Part shown: one piece after another, positions 45,039 to 57,280 of the stretch
How the letters are laid out: each line of letters starts with the position of its first letter
Position numbering within the stretch: the first letter of the stretch is position 1
Assembly: GCF_907164915.1 (NCBI RefSeq)
Contig: NC_061862.1
Location: 37,581,758 to 37,645,757 of the forward strand
Source of the DNA: Impatiens glandulifera
Taxonomy: Eukaryota > Streptophyta > Magnoliopsida > Ericales > Balsaminaceae
Length of the DNA stretch: 64,000 nt
Direction of reading: 5' to 3'
Notes under the pieces: model-generated
Told to the model about the DNA's origin: nothing
The model's input: only the letters and a program-made list of their open reading frames with translations
The model's database searches: none
Position numbers and translations under genes: made by a program

Positions 45039-48000
45039 ATGGTGAAGAAAATCACTCTCGGTCACTGTACTTTGCAGGTGGATTTTCTATCGGTATACAC
45101 GTTCGATCAACCGAAGGTGGTGAAGATGTTCCAAACCCTAGAATATTCTAGGTTAAAGAAGTATCTAGGCGGACCGTTCATATTCTATGAAAAAGAAGTT
45201 CGCGAGTTCTTCAAAACTGCAACTATGGTGGATGATTCCATTGTAGCAAGCCTCAACGGAATGGAGTTTTCTTTCGATGAAGTAGTTTATGCAGAGTTCT
45301 TTGAACTTCCTACGGAGGGACATATATTCGACTTGATCCTCTCTTCAAAAATCATGGAGGAGATGAAGACAACTTTTTCTGCCGACAGTTCGACGATCCA
45401 TGTGAATGGATTCAAGAAGGTCTTCAAACCGCACTTCATTCTGTTGAACGACGTGGTGGCAAAGGCGCTACAAGGGAAATCTGGCTCTTTCCATCTCTAT
45501 AGTCAAGACCATTTTGACTAAATGTGTGCTATCTCAAAGGAAATCTAGTTAAACTAGGCTCATACCCTTTTCCAAAACTTGTGCTTTTCTATCAATCAGA
45601 CAAACAAGGAAAGTATAACATATGCGGCTCAGCTGAGTCATCTGTTGAAGCATTTGGGGATTCCTGTTGGTGAACCGGTGTAGATCAACTCTCCAAGAGT
45701 ATTTACTACTCTTACGGTGGCTAACACTCTTATGAGATTGAAGAGTAACCTTGAATCTGCATCTGGTGCTTCGAGTTACCAAACTAGTGGAAAACCTTCT
45801 ACCCGATCCAAGCCCTCTGTTTTTGTTCTGTCAACAGGGGCAAAGAGAACGAAAACGGTGAATGAATCGGAGGCCAGTTCCTCCAGTCTGATAAGTCCAA
45901 ACAAGAAGGACTCTGAATCTGTCGATTCAAGGTTGAAGCAAGGTCCAGGCATACTTGCTGCAACCCCAATGTCTTCATTATTCACTCCCTCAACCTTTTT
46001 GAGGAAACCTTCGAGGTCCTGTGCCTCAAAGGAGAAGAAGACAAGGGCGCCCCGCGCGTCTAAATCTATAAAGGTAAAGTCTTCCAAATCTTTGGCCTCT
46101 GTGCCTAAATTTGATGTTCCCATAGTGGAACAAGCCGAATCTGTATTTTCTCCTTTGAGAAAATCTGCTGAAGGACCTGCTGTTGAGTCAGCCGGTCCAA
46201 ATGATGAAACTGTTGACAGGATTGAGTCTCCTGTCGTTCAAACTGATCTTGTAGCCGCCGGTGCTACAGAGTCATCTCAACCAGAACAAGGGGCTGTTCT
46301 TACCCTTGTTGCTGGTCAATCTGCTGAACTAGAAGTTTCCGTTCCAGTTCCTAAAGATTCATTGGTAGCTGGGAAAGTTGTTCATATGGAGCTTCCTACT
46401 GAGCTCTATAAGAAACCACAATTTGCGTTTGAACTGATGCGTTCCAGAAGACATGCAAGTGGAATCGTGATCGGTGAACCAAGACATGCTTCAAAACCCA
46501 TAGAGGTTGTTGGAAAAGGTAAAGATATTGCAATTCAAGCTCCTGAAAAGGTATCGGAGGCAACAGGGATTGTTGACCTCATTTTAGAGCAAGGTAAAGC
46601 TCTTACAGCCGAGAAACTGGAGATTTATGAATCTTGGTCCATGGAAAGACTGTCTTCCAAGTACAACGATTCTTTGTCAAACTCTGCTAAAACTAAAGAA
46701 TGGAAGAAGAGGGTTGCCAATGAAAAGAAGGTTCTTAAATGGGCAAGAACTTCAGAGGTTGCTGAGGCTCTGAAGAGAAGAGATCTAGTGGAAGCTTGCA
46801 TATATGGAAAAGCTCTCTTTCCAATCTTCGAAGCTAGGAAGGCAAACTTCAATCCTGCTGAGAAAGGATCTGAAGTGGAAATGAAGGTTTTGAAAAAGCT
46901 GAACGACATTTTGGATAGTTATGTCTTTGTGGCTTGTCGATATATTCATGGCGCCGATTGTTCTGGCGCAGAACCTCTAAATGATGATGAAGTTATGGAT
47001 ATTCCAGATGCTGAGAATGATGCTGATGAGCTAGATGTTTCTCTCCTGATCGAATTCGGGAATCTTTCTACCGAAGAGCGACGCATTCTAGATCAACCTA
47101 TTCAGGAGTTTCCGAATGAAGAAGAAGAAGTGATTGTCCAAGAGCCTGAACAAGCTCTTGAGATAAATGAGGAAGAAGTTCTTTTGGAAGAAGTGATTGA
47201 GGAGGCTATTCAAGCTCCTATTGAAGAAAATGAGATGTTGACCCCTGTTGCGAGAACAAAGGTTGTTCAAGAAAAGTGGCCGAGGTTAATCAGCCAGAAA
47301 CCGTCAGATCTGAGGGGGAACCCTCCAAAGAGAAGAATGTTGAAAAAGAAATTTCCTCATCTGAGGAGGAACAGGATCAACAAGCAACTTTTGTCAAGCC
47401 CCGTCTATTTCCCGACACCATTGTGGGAAATGTTCATGAAAACATCAACATTCCTATTCACTACTCTGGAAATCTATTTGAGAGATTTTAGAGAGCTGAA
47501 GAAGAAATTGAAGAAGAAGAGCAAGATGAAGCTGCTAGGAAAGCCAAAATGAACCAACCAGAACAATCCTTGTAGATTCACACAAACTTTGAGCCAATTC
47601 AGAGTATGGGAGCAGAGTCTGAAGAGATCTCATCTCATGAAGGAACATCTGATGGTGGCAACAAGATGTTAAAATCTATGTCTTCGGTGCTCTCATCTCT
47701 TCAGAAGAGCATGATGAAGTCCTTGAATAATCAGGAAGAAGAAAGAAAGGACTTTGCTGAAATTCTCAGAGTTCTCAAAGAGTTAGACAATACCTTGAAG
47801 AAGAATACGTATGAGACTCATGTCTTAAATATAAACTACTCAAAGTTTGAAAAGCAACTTATCAATCGTCAAACTGAATTAATGGACATTGAAAGGCAAA
47901 TCAATGATGAACGCCACAAGGAAACCTTGGAAGAATTCAGTCTGGTGAAGAATCAGATGGTGGAAATTCAGGGTTGCATGAGTAGAAATGACAACGAACG

Positions 48001-48379
48001 ACAAGAGTTTGCTGACTCCAATGCAAGGAAGTTTCAAGCAAAGGAGAATGCAATGGCCAATGCTGAAGGTGCTCAACCTCGACCCGCTCAAGGCGAGTCA
48101 AGTAGAAGAAATGATGGTGTGTCAACCGGCACTAGATCCAGGCAAGCCCCAAGCACAGATGTCAATCCTAGGCCAACCAAGAGAGGTGGAGGTCGAAGTG
48201 GTGGTGGCCGGAGTAGACTTTCCAATGTTGATCAAGGTGGACGTGCCAGTGCTAGTGAACGTGGTGGAAGATCAAGTGCAGGCGGTCGTGGTGGTCGCGG
48301 CTATCATCCTTATCTCAACATGCTTCCCAGTCAAGAAATGAGTCAAACCGATCCTCGAGTTAAAAGGGAAAAACAATGA
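45039..48379 (+). pseudogene. Accessory gene of the gag-only element: shared domain, coiled coil, RGG-rich tail
   Basis: I chose ATG 45039 (MVKKITLGHCTLQVDFLS) over an upstream GTG in the same frame. The accessory domain is clear: FKTATM, FFELPTEG, LLNDVVAKALQG, AHTLFQNL and LLKHLGIPVGEP. In-frame stops lie at 45519 (TAA), 45546, 45555 (probable Trp of the NW motif) and 45681 (all TAG). The frame from 45717 is then open to about 47270, Ser/Glu-rich with a coiled coil. A one-base shift passes to the frame 47276-48379, itself interrupted by TAGs at 47489-47491 and 47573-47575. The last part has a coiled coil (KKNTYETHV...MDIERQIND) and a tail of GGGRSGGGRSR and GGRGGRGYHPY, an RGG-box type RNA-binding composition. 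Broken now, originally about 1100 codons. Confidence 0.8.
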
Positions 48380-48553
48380 TCTCTTTTCTTATACTTTTAT
48401 CGAACAATGTTTCCTTGATGGTTTTTCGAATATTGGTTTTGGATGTATGATGTAAGTGAACAAGGGTTTTGTTTATTTTTATGATGAATGCATATTTTGA
48501 TATATATATATATATATGCAGGTTTCCAATTACTTCATCAAAAAAGGGGAAAT
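48380..48553 (+). other. 3' untranslated region and polypurine tract of the gag-only element
   Basis: Short region with a (TA)n run. AAAAAAGGGGAAAT at 48539-48553 sits directly before the LTR start. Confidence 0.75.
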
Positions 48554-50061
48554 TGTTGGGTCAAATTATTTTGACTAAGTGTTGAAATAATTTAACCACT
48601 GAGATTTTGATGATGAAATGACTTATGAGTTTTGATGCAGGTGTATTGAAACAATATTTCATAAGACTTGGCTCTAATGAGGGTCATTAAACCGATTTTG
48701 GCATTCAATGCATAGAATTAGACGTACGGTCTAACTCATCGGAGTTAGACGTATAGTCTAATGAATGCATGGAATTAGACGTATAGTCTAACTGATCGGA
48801 GTTAGACGTGTAGTCTAATAGACGTGTAATTAGACGGATGGTCTAATAGATACACGGAATTAGACGTAAGTCTAATGAATACACAGAATTAGACGTAAGT
48901 CTAATATATTCGGAATTAGACGTATAGTCTAACTCATCGGAGTTAGAAGTGTAGTCTAATAGACTAATAATTAGACGTGTAGTCTAATATATGAAAGTTA
49001 GACGTGCGTCTAACTCCTTCAAACAAGTCTGAGGTAGAACCGGAATTAGACGTGTAGTCTAACTCAGTGGAGTTAGACGTACCGTCTAATGGTTATTGAA
49101 TAATTAGACGTATGGTCTAATTAGTGAAAGTTAGATGTGCGTCTAACTCCTTCAGACAAGTCTGAGGTAGAACCGGAATTAGACGTGTAGTCTAACTCAG
49201 TGGAGTTATACGTACCGTCTAATGGTTATTGAATAATTAGACGTGTGGTCTAAATAGTGAAAGTTAGACGTGCGTCTAACTCCTTCAGACAAGTCTGAGG
49301 TAGAACCGGAATTAGACGTGTAGTATAACTCAGTGGAGTTAGACGTACCATCTAATTCTTATTGCAATTAGACATAAGTCTAATTCTATTAGACCAGGCG
49401 GTCTAATAGACATTTTTATTTAAAGGAGATGTGTGATTTCATTAGACTGATTTTATAATCCGTCTAACTGAAATACGTCTAATGCTTAATTTAAGCAGTA
49501 CACTTGAATCTAGCATTTCACCTACCCATGTGCTATAGTTGTACCCTACTCCTGCTCCACTTTCTAGTGAAGATTAGTACAACAACTATATGCAACCAAC
49601 TAAAGAATGCCACGTAAGAGAATTTTCCTCACATTACTTATTTTGTAGGTACATCCCTGATGGAATATTCGGCGCACTACCAGTGATGTACGGCCACGAT
49701 CCTTGTGCTCAGGGCCTGTTGTGTACAATGGAGGCTTTCCAATGGAAGAGTGCCACGTATCATTCTTGAAGATTTGACCGTTAGCTCCTACTCTGTATTT
49801 AACAAATCCAAAGGACAACGGACAATCTGCCTTAACAAGCACAACTGCTAACCTTACGAACTTGCCAATCTTGAGAGAATTCAAGCCTTTGAATATTCAT
49901 ACTGTGAAGCTGCTTTCTGATTGTACTGTGTGTGAATCAAGAGAGAGCTAGAATCAAAACACCTTTAGCTGAGTGATATTCTTCATCTTGTAATTGAACA
50001 GAAAGTGTTTTGTTCAATAGTGAGCTAAGTGTGTGTAAACTGTATTTGATTCGAATCATAT
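48554..50061 (+). mobile_element. 3' LTR of the gag-only element, truncated
   Basis: Homologous to 40185 onward, including the TTAGACGT array (about 48715-49480, three marker palindromes near 49014, 49148 and 49280). Similarity ends at GATTCGAATCATAT, about 160 bases short of the expected end, and gives way to an unrelated tandem repeat. Confidence 0.85.
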
Positions 50062-51310
50062 ATATATAATGATTGCTTGTTATTTAAAGTGTCAGGATTT
50101 CCGAGTCGAGAGTTGTTGTTAATTTGGATATATATGTGAGAGTAAATGGATACTTGGGTTGGATTGTGGGTTGACCCGTCCATAAATTTAAAACGGTTAA
50201 AAATAAAATTAAAAAGCTATAAGTATGGTTCAAACTTGCAATATAACAAATCAAGTACAACATTTTAACCAATTAGGCTAATAACACTTTATATTTTAAA
50301 TTCAACACCAAATTTGATGAACGCGGGACATTTTAACAATATAATTTCAGCATTTTAACTAAATAATATATATATATAATGATGCTTAATTTTTAAAGTG
50401 TCTAGATTGTCGGGTCGAGAGTTATGGTTAATTTGGATATATATGTGAGAGTAAATGGATACTTGGGTCGGATTGTGGGTTGACCCGCCCATAAACTTAA
50501 AACGGTTAAAAATAAAATTAAAAATGTTATAGTTATGGTTCAAACTTGCAACCTAACAAAACAAGTACAAACCTTTAACCAACTAGGCTAATAACATTTT
50601 ATATTTTAAATTCAACCCCAAATTTGATGAACGGGAGACATTTTAACAATATAAGTTCAACTTTTTAACTAACCAATATAGATATATATATATAATGGTG
50701 TTTAATTTTTATAGTGTTCGGAGTGCCGGATCGAGAGCTGTGGTTAATTTGGATATATATGTGAGAGTAAATGGATACTTGGATCGGATTGTGGGTTGAC
50801 CCGCCCATAAACTTAAAACGGTTAAAAATAAAATTAAAAATATTATAGGTATGGTTCGAAATTGCAACCTAACAAAAAAAAGTCAACTTTTAACCAACTA
50901 GGCTAATAACACTTTATATTTTAAATTCAACACCAAATTTGATGAACACGGTGGTTCATCAATAGTTTTTAATCGGTCATAATTCTCTTTTGACTCCGAG
51001 CTATAGATTTTACTATTATTAGTGAGAAATAATGAAAGAATTCCGTCATAATTATAGAGATATGAGACATAATTCATATGGATATAGTAAGTCTTGTATG
51101 GAATACTTTAATGGTAGTTTTTATATTTTCCCTTTCACTCGTAGTATGGGGAAGAAGTGGACTCTAGAGGTTAAACTAAATGAGTTGAGGAATCAAACTA
51201 TATCAAATGTTTTAGAGATCGTTCTGCAACGTGAGAGTAATGGACTTTTGAGACGGATTGTGGGTTGACCCGCCCATAAACTTAAAATGGTTAAAAATAA
51301 AAATAAAATT
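50062..51310 (+). repeat. Tandem repeat of about 310-315 bp, three copies plus a partial
   Basis: Units start near 50071, 50381 and 50696, each with the order TAAAGTGTC, TCGAGAG, GGATATATATGTGAGAGTAA, GTGGGTTGACCCG, AAAACGGTTAAAAATAAAA, and ATTTGATGAACG. A partial unit (GTGGGTTGACCCGCCC) recurs at about 51229-51310. Non-coding. Confidence 0.85.
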
Positions 51311-51359
51311 GCTATCACATTTTTACCGTAATATTTTTTCATAGTTTTTATATCTTTAC

Positions 51360-51387
51360 TCGTGCAAATGCACGGGATAAATGCTAG
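51360..51387 (+). mobile_element. Helitron-like 3' terminus
   Basis: CTCGTGCAAATGCACGGG forms a short stem, followed seven bases later by CTAG then T. A GC-rich hairpin just before CTAG/T is the hallmark of Helitron 3' ends. The tandem repeat to its left may be the Helitron body; I cannot fix the 5' TC end. Confidence 0.5.
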
Positions 51388-51874
51388 TCTAGTTAGTGAT
51401 AATTGATCATTTGACTAAAGACATGCCAATTAAAAATTTTAAGGATAATAAAGTTTGAATGAGACTTTGTTTGAAAAATATTATTAAATTTGGACTTGAA
51501 TAAACCTATGGCATATTCATTAAGTTTGAAAGTGACGATAGATTATATTTATAATAATATATGAAAGATAATATCTCATTTAAAATAGGGACTTATCTCC
51601 ATGGGTAGACACTCACATTTTTACCCTATCTATAATTAAAATTTGGACTCAATTTTATTTATTTAAATATTATTAATAACCAAAAAAATTAAAATGACTT
51701 TAAATGAATTGCCTTTTGGTTTTTCATTATATATATATATAACAAAGTAAACAAGGCTTAGGCACTAATGCCCAAACCCCAAAAGAATTCAGACAAACAG
51801 GGACTAGCTAGGTGTCAGCTAAGCATCCAGACCCTCTTTCCCTTTCATCCCCGCTTGTCCATCTCCTCTTTGTC
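51388..51874. other. AT-rich intergenic DNA, nothing recognised
   Basis: No gene or repeat that I can support beyond a short (TA)n run near 51730. Confidence 0.5.
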
Positions 51875-51879
51875 TGATG

Positions 51880-52459
51880 TGTTAGAATCTTTAGTCTAGA
51901 TCTTTAATCCTTAAATTTATATTCTTAATTCTCTATGTCAATAAATCGAGATAAACTGTAATTGCGGAAACGTACCTGGATCTTTAATGAAGAACGGTTC
52001 ATTAAGCCGTTCTTCGTTATTCTCTTATTCTTGTTCTTGGATCTGGACTTGAATCTGAATGTGGATCTTCTCGTTCTGGATCTGGACCTGGATCGGAATG
52101 TTTGATGTGGGTGGGGTTTAAGACTTCCAACCCTATATCGATAGCCTTCTTGAGAGTTCTTGAGAGATGAACTAAATCCTTATTGTTCGATGAGAGAAAC
52201 AAATAGGCTGGCTATCTATATGAGTTGGGGACCTAGCCCTAATATACCCATTTATTATTCGGCCCATCAACGAAATAATGAATGGTATTTCTGCTTCTAC
52301 ACAAATATGTCCCCATATTTATTATAGATGTCCAAATAAGCCCATAACCTTTATACTTTAATAGATCACTTTATTTGGGCTTTAATCTTTATTATGATAA
52401 AAACTAATATACAATTATTAAATTATATATGTACCCAAATATTGGAAATAATTCCAACA
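51880..52459 (-). mobile_element. Solo LTR of a copia-type element (580 bp)
   Basis: TGTTAGAATC ... ATTCCAACA with a perfect 5-bp target duplication TGATG on both sides (51875-51879, 52460-52464). Minus-strand reading gives TGTTGGAATTATTTCC at the start and TTTCCGCAATTACAG near the end, typical of plant copia LTRs. No internal sequence remains, so it arose by LTR-LTR recombination. Confidence 0.85.
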
Positions 52460-52464
52460 TGATG

Positions 52465-53464
52465 CTCCATAACACCATTGGAAAAACATCTTTCGGAAAA
52501 ATCCAGTTGCTGGTCTCAAAAGACAAACAATGATGGAGACGCGAGGATCACGAGGCTCACGAGGAAACAGTTAGATAAAAAGATCGAGTGAGGGAGAAAA
52601 AGGAAGGAAAGTTTTTTTTGGAGAGAGAAAAGGAAGAGCGGCCATTGTTGATGTTCTTGAAGCTTTTGCTGCTTTTCTTAGTTTTGGAGTTGGAGATCTC
52701 CATTGTAAGTGGTATAAATTGCAAATTGATTTGAAACAATTTGCAAACTATATAAGCCCCCAAATCACTTTCATTCTTAATGTAGCTTTACATGATTAGG
52801 ATCATTCAAATGAATTAGAAAATAAATGATTTAAAATTTTCTTTACAAGATGGTTCTACATGTTTCAGTTTTTGGTATTGGTCTAAGTTATTGTTGACTT
52901 GTTATGACTATGGTAAATGAGTTATTTTATAGTATTTTTGGAATGACTGATGCTAAAGAAAATTTTCCAAAATTTTGCTTTTAAAAATCACTGTTTAGCT
53001 TATTTATAATTCTTAAGTTTTATGTTAATGATTGCATTGTGTTTAAGATAAGATTGGAAAGCAGCTTTTTGCATTGTAGGCTGGTTTAAGATCGTACTGG
53101 GATCGATTCAAAGCCAAAAAAAAAAAATCTTGAATGGCCGAGTGAATAACTGCAAACTAACTCTCAGAAGAAAAAAAAAATAGTGGTGGAATTTGAAGAA
53201 GGAGCCTATTGTCCATCCACACATTTACATATGGAACCAATGTTCCAGTGCACTATTATTTTATTAAATACATGTATATGTCTATTATATGAGCACTTCC
53301 TCTATTTCAAAAAAAATTCAAAATGAATACACCAACAAAGGATTTGAACTCATGACCTTCATATGATTCTCTAAATATATTAATCCCAGAACATCTACGC
53401 TAAGAGCATTTATGTTTTCAACCCGAAATGCCTTCCTTGTTAATCCCGCTCCTGAAACTTGCTC
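52465..53464. other. Intergenic DNA, no supported gene
   Basis: A minus-strand frame at 52557-52763 (68 codons, Ser/Lys-rich) has no family resemblance and I do not call it. The rest is AT-rich. A tRNA B-box-like GGTCATGAGTTCAAATCC (minus strand, about 53341-53364) hints at an old SINE. Confidence 0.45.
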
Positions 53465-54680
53465 AACTTTCTTAGATGCACCTGCCCGTTTTATATTAAA
53501 CGTCCTTATTTAAATTTAAAAATTCAAAAAAAAAAACAAAATTCAGAAAACATTATTTTAAAAAAACACAAAATATATATATAAATTACAAAATGATTTC
53601 TAATAAAAAAAATATATACCTAAGCAGGTTTGTTTGAATTCTGTTTAAACTAACTTTTTTATTTTGTTCTATACTTACATTTCTCAATAACAAGTATTAT
53701 CATTTATTTTATTCATTACATTTTAGATTTAGAACCATGATATAGACACATGAACGATACACGTATTTAAGCTTAGATTATTTTTAGACGCATGTCTATG
53801 ATTGAATAAATAAATAAGGTGATGAATAATATTATTTTAAATGGTCAAAAGTGTAAAGTAAAAATTGTCAAGTCAGAGGCATATGAAACATGGCGCGGTA
53901 GCCATTTATCACGTGTAACCAGGGACGGACCCAGGATTCGGTGGTAAGGTGTGCTTAAACAAATTTTAGGGTGGGCTAAAGTAAGAAACGAGAAAATTTT
54001 GGATAAAATGGGTAAATAAATGTAAGTTTTACCATTTTTTTTAAATAATTAAATAAATAAAATAGTGAATTCTATTGAATTTTTTTAAAATTAGGGGGTA
54101 ATGTCATATTTTGAACGTAAAAAAAAATTCGGGATGGGCTTCAGCCCACTCGATCTCCTACCTAGATTCATCCATGCGTGTAACCAAGCACCGAACGAAG
54201 AACATAATTTCTAAAATTGTTTGAACACGTAAAATTTTTTTTTTTCGGTGATGAATCTAAAAAAATCAAAACTAGTCTAAATCGATGTTTTTAAATGCAC
54301 TCTAGCCAAACGTACCATTTTGATTCCTCGTCTCACTCGAGAGGAAGGTGAATTATGGGACGCGACTATCGAGTAACAAAAATCTTCTCAAGAAGAGTCG
54401 ATTTTTGGCGTTACACCATGATTCCTATATTTGTCTTTTTTTAAGATAAATATTATACAAATGGACCAAGTGGGAGAATGTAAGATTTAATTTAGTGTAA
54501 CAAATACAATGTAATACACATTAAGGTGTAAATGGTTCTATTCGATCATGTGTACAAATTAATTTGTATATTTCAACCTTTGGAATTACACAATGAATGT
54601 AGGAGGTTATTCTCCATATGATATTTAAAGTATTTTAATACATTGTAATTAAATTTATAAATTTAATTGTATGGTTACAA
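53465..54680 (+). repeat. Block C, copy 1
   Basis: Collinear with 58087-59345, which lies inside intron sequence of the MFT-like pseudogene. Copy 2 has about 95 extra bases after GCACCTGCCCG and an extra 12 bases near 58456. It contains a hAT-like MITE and the start of an LTR-like sequence. Confidence 0.85.
53921..54177 (+). mobile_element. hAT-like MITE, copy 1 (257 bp)
   Basis: Starts AGGGACGGACCCAGGATTC and ends CTAGATTCATCCATGC, imperfect inverted repeats. It is flanked by the 8-bp duplication GTGTAACC (53913-53920 and 54178-54185). No coding capacity. Confidence 0.65.
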
Positions 54681-54923
54681 TAATCTCCATAATGTCATTT
54701 TAAGGGAGAGGGAGTTGTTTATATTAAACAAATAAGTCTTTAGAGTTAAGGTGTAAGAATCTCTAAGGACTCTTGGAGGTTCTATTAAAGACGCCATTCG
54801 TGGCAGAAACTCTAAAGTTCATCGCCAATTTTCTTATGACACTCTAAGGTTCATCGGCCAATTTTCTAGTGACAAACAATGATTGTAGGTAAGTGCTCGA
54901 TTCAATCACGCTTCCGCTTTTCA
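54479..54923 (+). mobile_element. LTR-like sequence after a polypurine tract
   Basis: CAAGTGGGAGA followed by TGTAAGATTTAATTTAG looks like the junction of a 3' LTR. It may end near CGCTTCCGCTTTTCA at 54923. The homologous copy at 59193 is cut after about 150 bases. No matching 5' LTR is seen. Confidence 0.4.
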
Positions 54924-56186
54924 GTTTAATATTCATAAAGATTTTAGAATCATTAAAATGATTTTATTTTAAAGATTTTGCAAAAGGTTCTCCCCAACCA
55001 TTGCCCTAAACCTAAGTGACCAAAAACAATTGTTGGCAATAGTTTTCTTCATTTTAAAAAAAAGTGTTGATAGTGTTCTCCATTTTCCATGTTTATCATA
55101 CAAAAATTGTAAACTAAATAATGCACATAATTTATACTAGTCACATAAAATGATTAAATAAAAGAAAATAAATATTAGTAGAAAATGGGTGATGTGTTAT
55201 GATTGTAGAGATGAATTTGTGGGTGGGTTACCGATTATTATAACATAAGGTATGTTATTTTGATTATTTGTTAATTTGTTTTCCTTGAGTATGAGAATCA
55301 CAAATAAAATCATGAACATACATTGATTGATGGACTTTATAGTTTGAATGTTTGTGAAAATTTCCAAGTACGCAAGTGTTTCTTTGTTATTTGCAAATTA
55401 TTATTGGAGGATGTTGATCAACAAATATCAGTTAGGGACAAAACACACATGTTTTATATCCTTTTAGAATCTTTAGGGTAGTAGAATAGAGTATTAATGT
55501 CTCACATTATATGTTATTTTTCTGATCAAATAAAATGCATATTACGAGATGGTTTTGATTTTAACCTTTATATGACATGATAAACTCAATGTTCTTTGTA
55601 TCATATTTATTTTTTAAGTTTTTAGAGATCAAACAATAATGTTGAAGAGTTAGATTTTCCAGTGATGTAGGATAAGGGTATTCTTAACATCATAGTTATT
55701 TCACTTATTCATGTTGGTTTGAAGTCAATGTAAGTAGTTTCATTGTCTTTGTTATTTGTTATGCATGCGTCTTGTGTTTTGTCTTGTGTTTCGAGTATAA
55801 AGATGTTATGTTTTATACTTCATTTGATGATATTTATTTAGCTACTTTTCAACATTAGTTAGTTGTTAATATATTTTTATATTTTGAATATATATTTTCT
55901 AATTGATTTAAACTTGTGTATAATTGGTTTAAATTTTAGTACAAATTAGAGATTGAGGTTCGAGGTGAACTAAAAGTTGCATTATTTATGTTTTTTTATA
56001 GAGTTAATTATGAATAAATTGGTTAATTTAACCATTTTGAATTTGTTGCAATTACATTCGAATTATGATAGCAAATTACTATTTTCACTATTATCTTGAA
56101 AACATGTGTAATAACATATTACAAAGAAAAAAATGTAAAAACTTTATTATTATAAAAGTATTCTATCTAAATAATTTAGATAGAGT

Positions 56187-56290
56187 CGTCTGTAACATCG
56201 TTGTCGTCTGTAACATCGTTGTCGTCTGTAACATCGTTGTCGTCTGTAACATCGTTGTCGTCTGCAACATCTTTTTCGTCTAAACATCAT
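56187..56290 (+). repeat. 18-bp minisatellite GTCGTCTGTAACATCGTT
   Basis: Four perfect units and about one and a half degenerate ones. Reading frames through it on both strands are by-products of the repeat. Confidence 0.92.
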
Positions 56291-56517
56291 TGTCTGTAAA
56301 TGAAGTGGAACAGTTGCGTCGTCGTTAAGAATGAAGCTGAAGAAATAATCTGAAGATAGAGGTGAGAGATTTTCCCACAATAAAATTTAGAAAATAAAAA
56401 ATAGATATACCAATTAACCGTATTATAATATTTTGAATGTTTAGGGAGTAAATTTAAACAAAAAAAATGTGTAAGGAGTAATTTCAAATAAGATCATGTA
56501 TAAAAAGATTTTAACAT

Positions 56518-57070
56518 TTTTTTTCTGAACTGTTTTTCTGGTTAATTTATGACAAATTATGTTATCTATGATTGAGAAAACTAGAGTATTTTTCTTTATC
56601 CAATTTTTGTTGATGTAACATTTTCCGTCTGAACTGTTTTTCTAGTTAATTTATGATAAATTATGTTATCTATGATTGAGAAAACTAGAGTACTTTTCTT
56701 TATATGATATTTGTTACTATAACATTTACTAGAGTAAAAAATTATAATACTTTATTATTTTAACATTTTCTATTTGAACAGTTTTTTTCTTTACCTGATA
56801 TTTGTTATTTAATATTTTTCTGTAAGCTGTTTTTTTAGTAATTTATGACACATTATGTTATCTATGGACAGTGAAAATTAATGTACTTGTTTTATCTAAT
56901 ATTTGTTACTTTTAACATTTTTCCTTTGAAAATTTATCTTGTTAGAAAATTTATGTTAAATTATGAGCGGAGAAAATTAGAATACTTATATTTATTTTAC
57001 ATCTGTCATGTTAAAATTTTCTGTCTGGTCTATTTTTCTGAATAATTTATGTCTGTTGAGTTGATGGTGA
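56518..57070 (+). repeat. Degenerate tandem repeat of about 100 bp
   Basis: Units recur near 56520, 56624, 56765, 56816, 56913 and 57012. They are built on TCTGAACTGTTTTTCT, AATTTATGA-AAATTATG, GAGAAAACTAGAGTA and TTTGTTA-TATAACATTT. The first two units are about 90% alike; later ones are shortened. Confidence 0.75.
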
Positions 57071-57280
57071 TGTGTCCTATATGCTGTCCAAATGAATTTA
57101 TGGACGGAGAAAACTAAAGTATTATATAAATATTTAATGGTTAAAGTAAGAAATTTAACTCTTAAATTAAGATTTACAATAAAAAAAATATTAGAAAGGT
57201 AAATACAATTGGCCAACTCTCTCTTACATTGTTCTTTCCCATATTTTAACCCATTCATCTACTCCAATTGTCCATCTATT

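Larger units (their letters stand above)
40185..50061 (+). mobile_element. Gag-only SIRE-like element with giant palindrome-rich LTRs and a long accessory gene
   Basis: 5' LTR 40185-42219, primer site, gag, no pol, a promoter region, one accessory gene (45039-48379), polypurine tract, and a 3' LTR that is cut off at about 50061. Lack of any protease, integrase or RT makes it non-autonomous. It is older than the 26-38 kb element, with several stops, frameshifts and LTR repeat-number differences. GATTG (40180-40184) may be the left target duplication; the right one is lost. Confidence 0.85.
54924..57280. other. AT-rich intergenic DNA with two tandem arrays
   Basis: No gene recognised. The two arrays inside it (56187-56290 and 56518-57070) are listed separately. 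Confidence 0.5.

Noticed and set aside
51032..51268. 78-codon frame after the tandem repeat
   Set aside because: Overlaps the partial 310-bp repeat unit and matches no family I recognise.
56065..56380. Repeat-containing small proteins (CNIVVV / RRQRCY)
   Set aside because: Translations of an 18-bp minisatellite in both directions.
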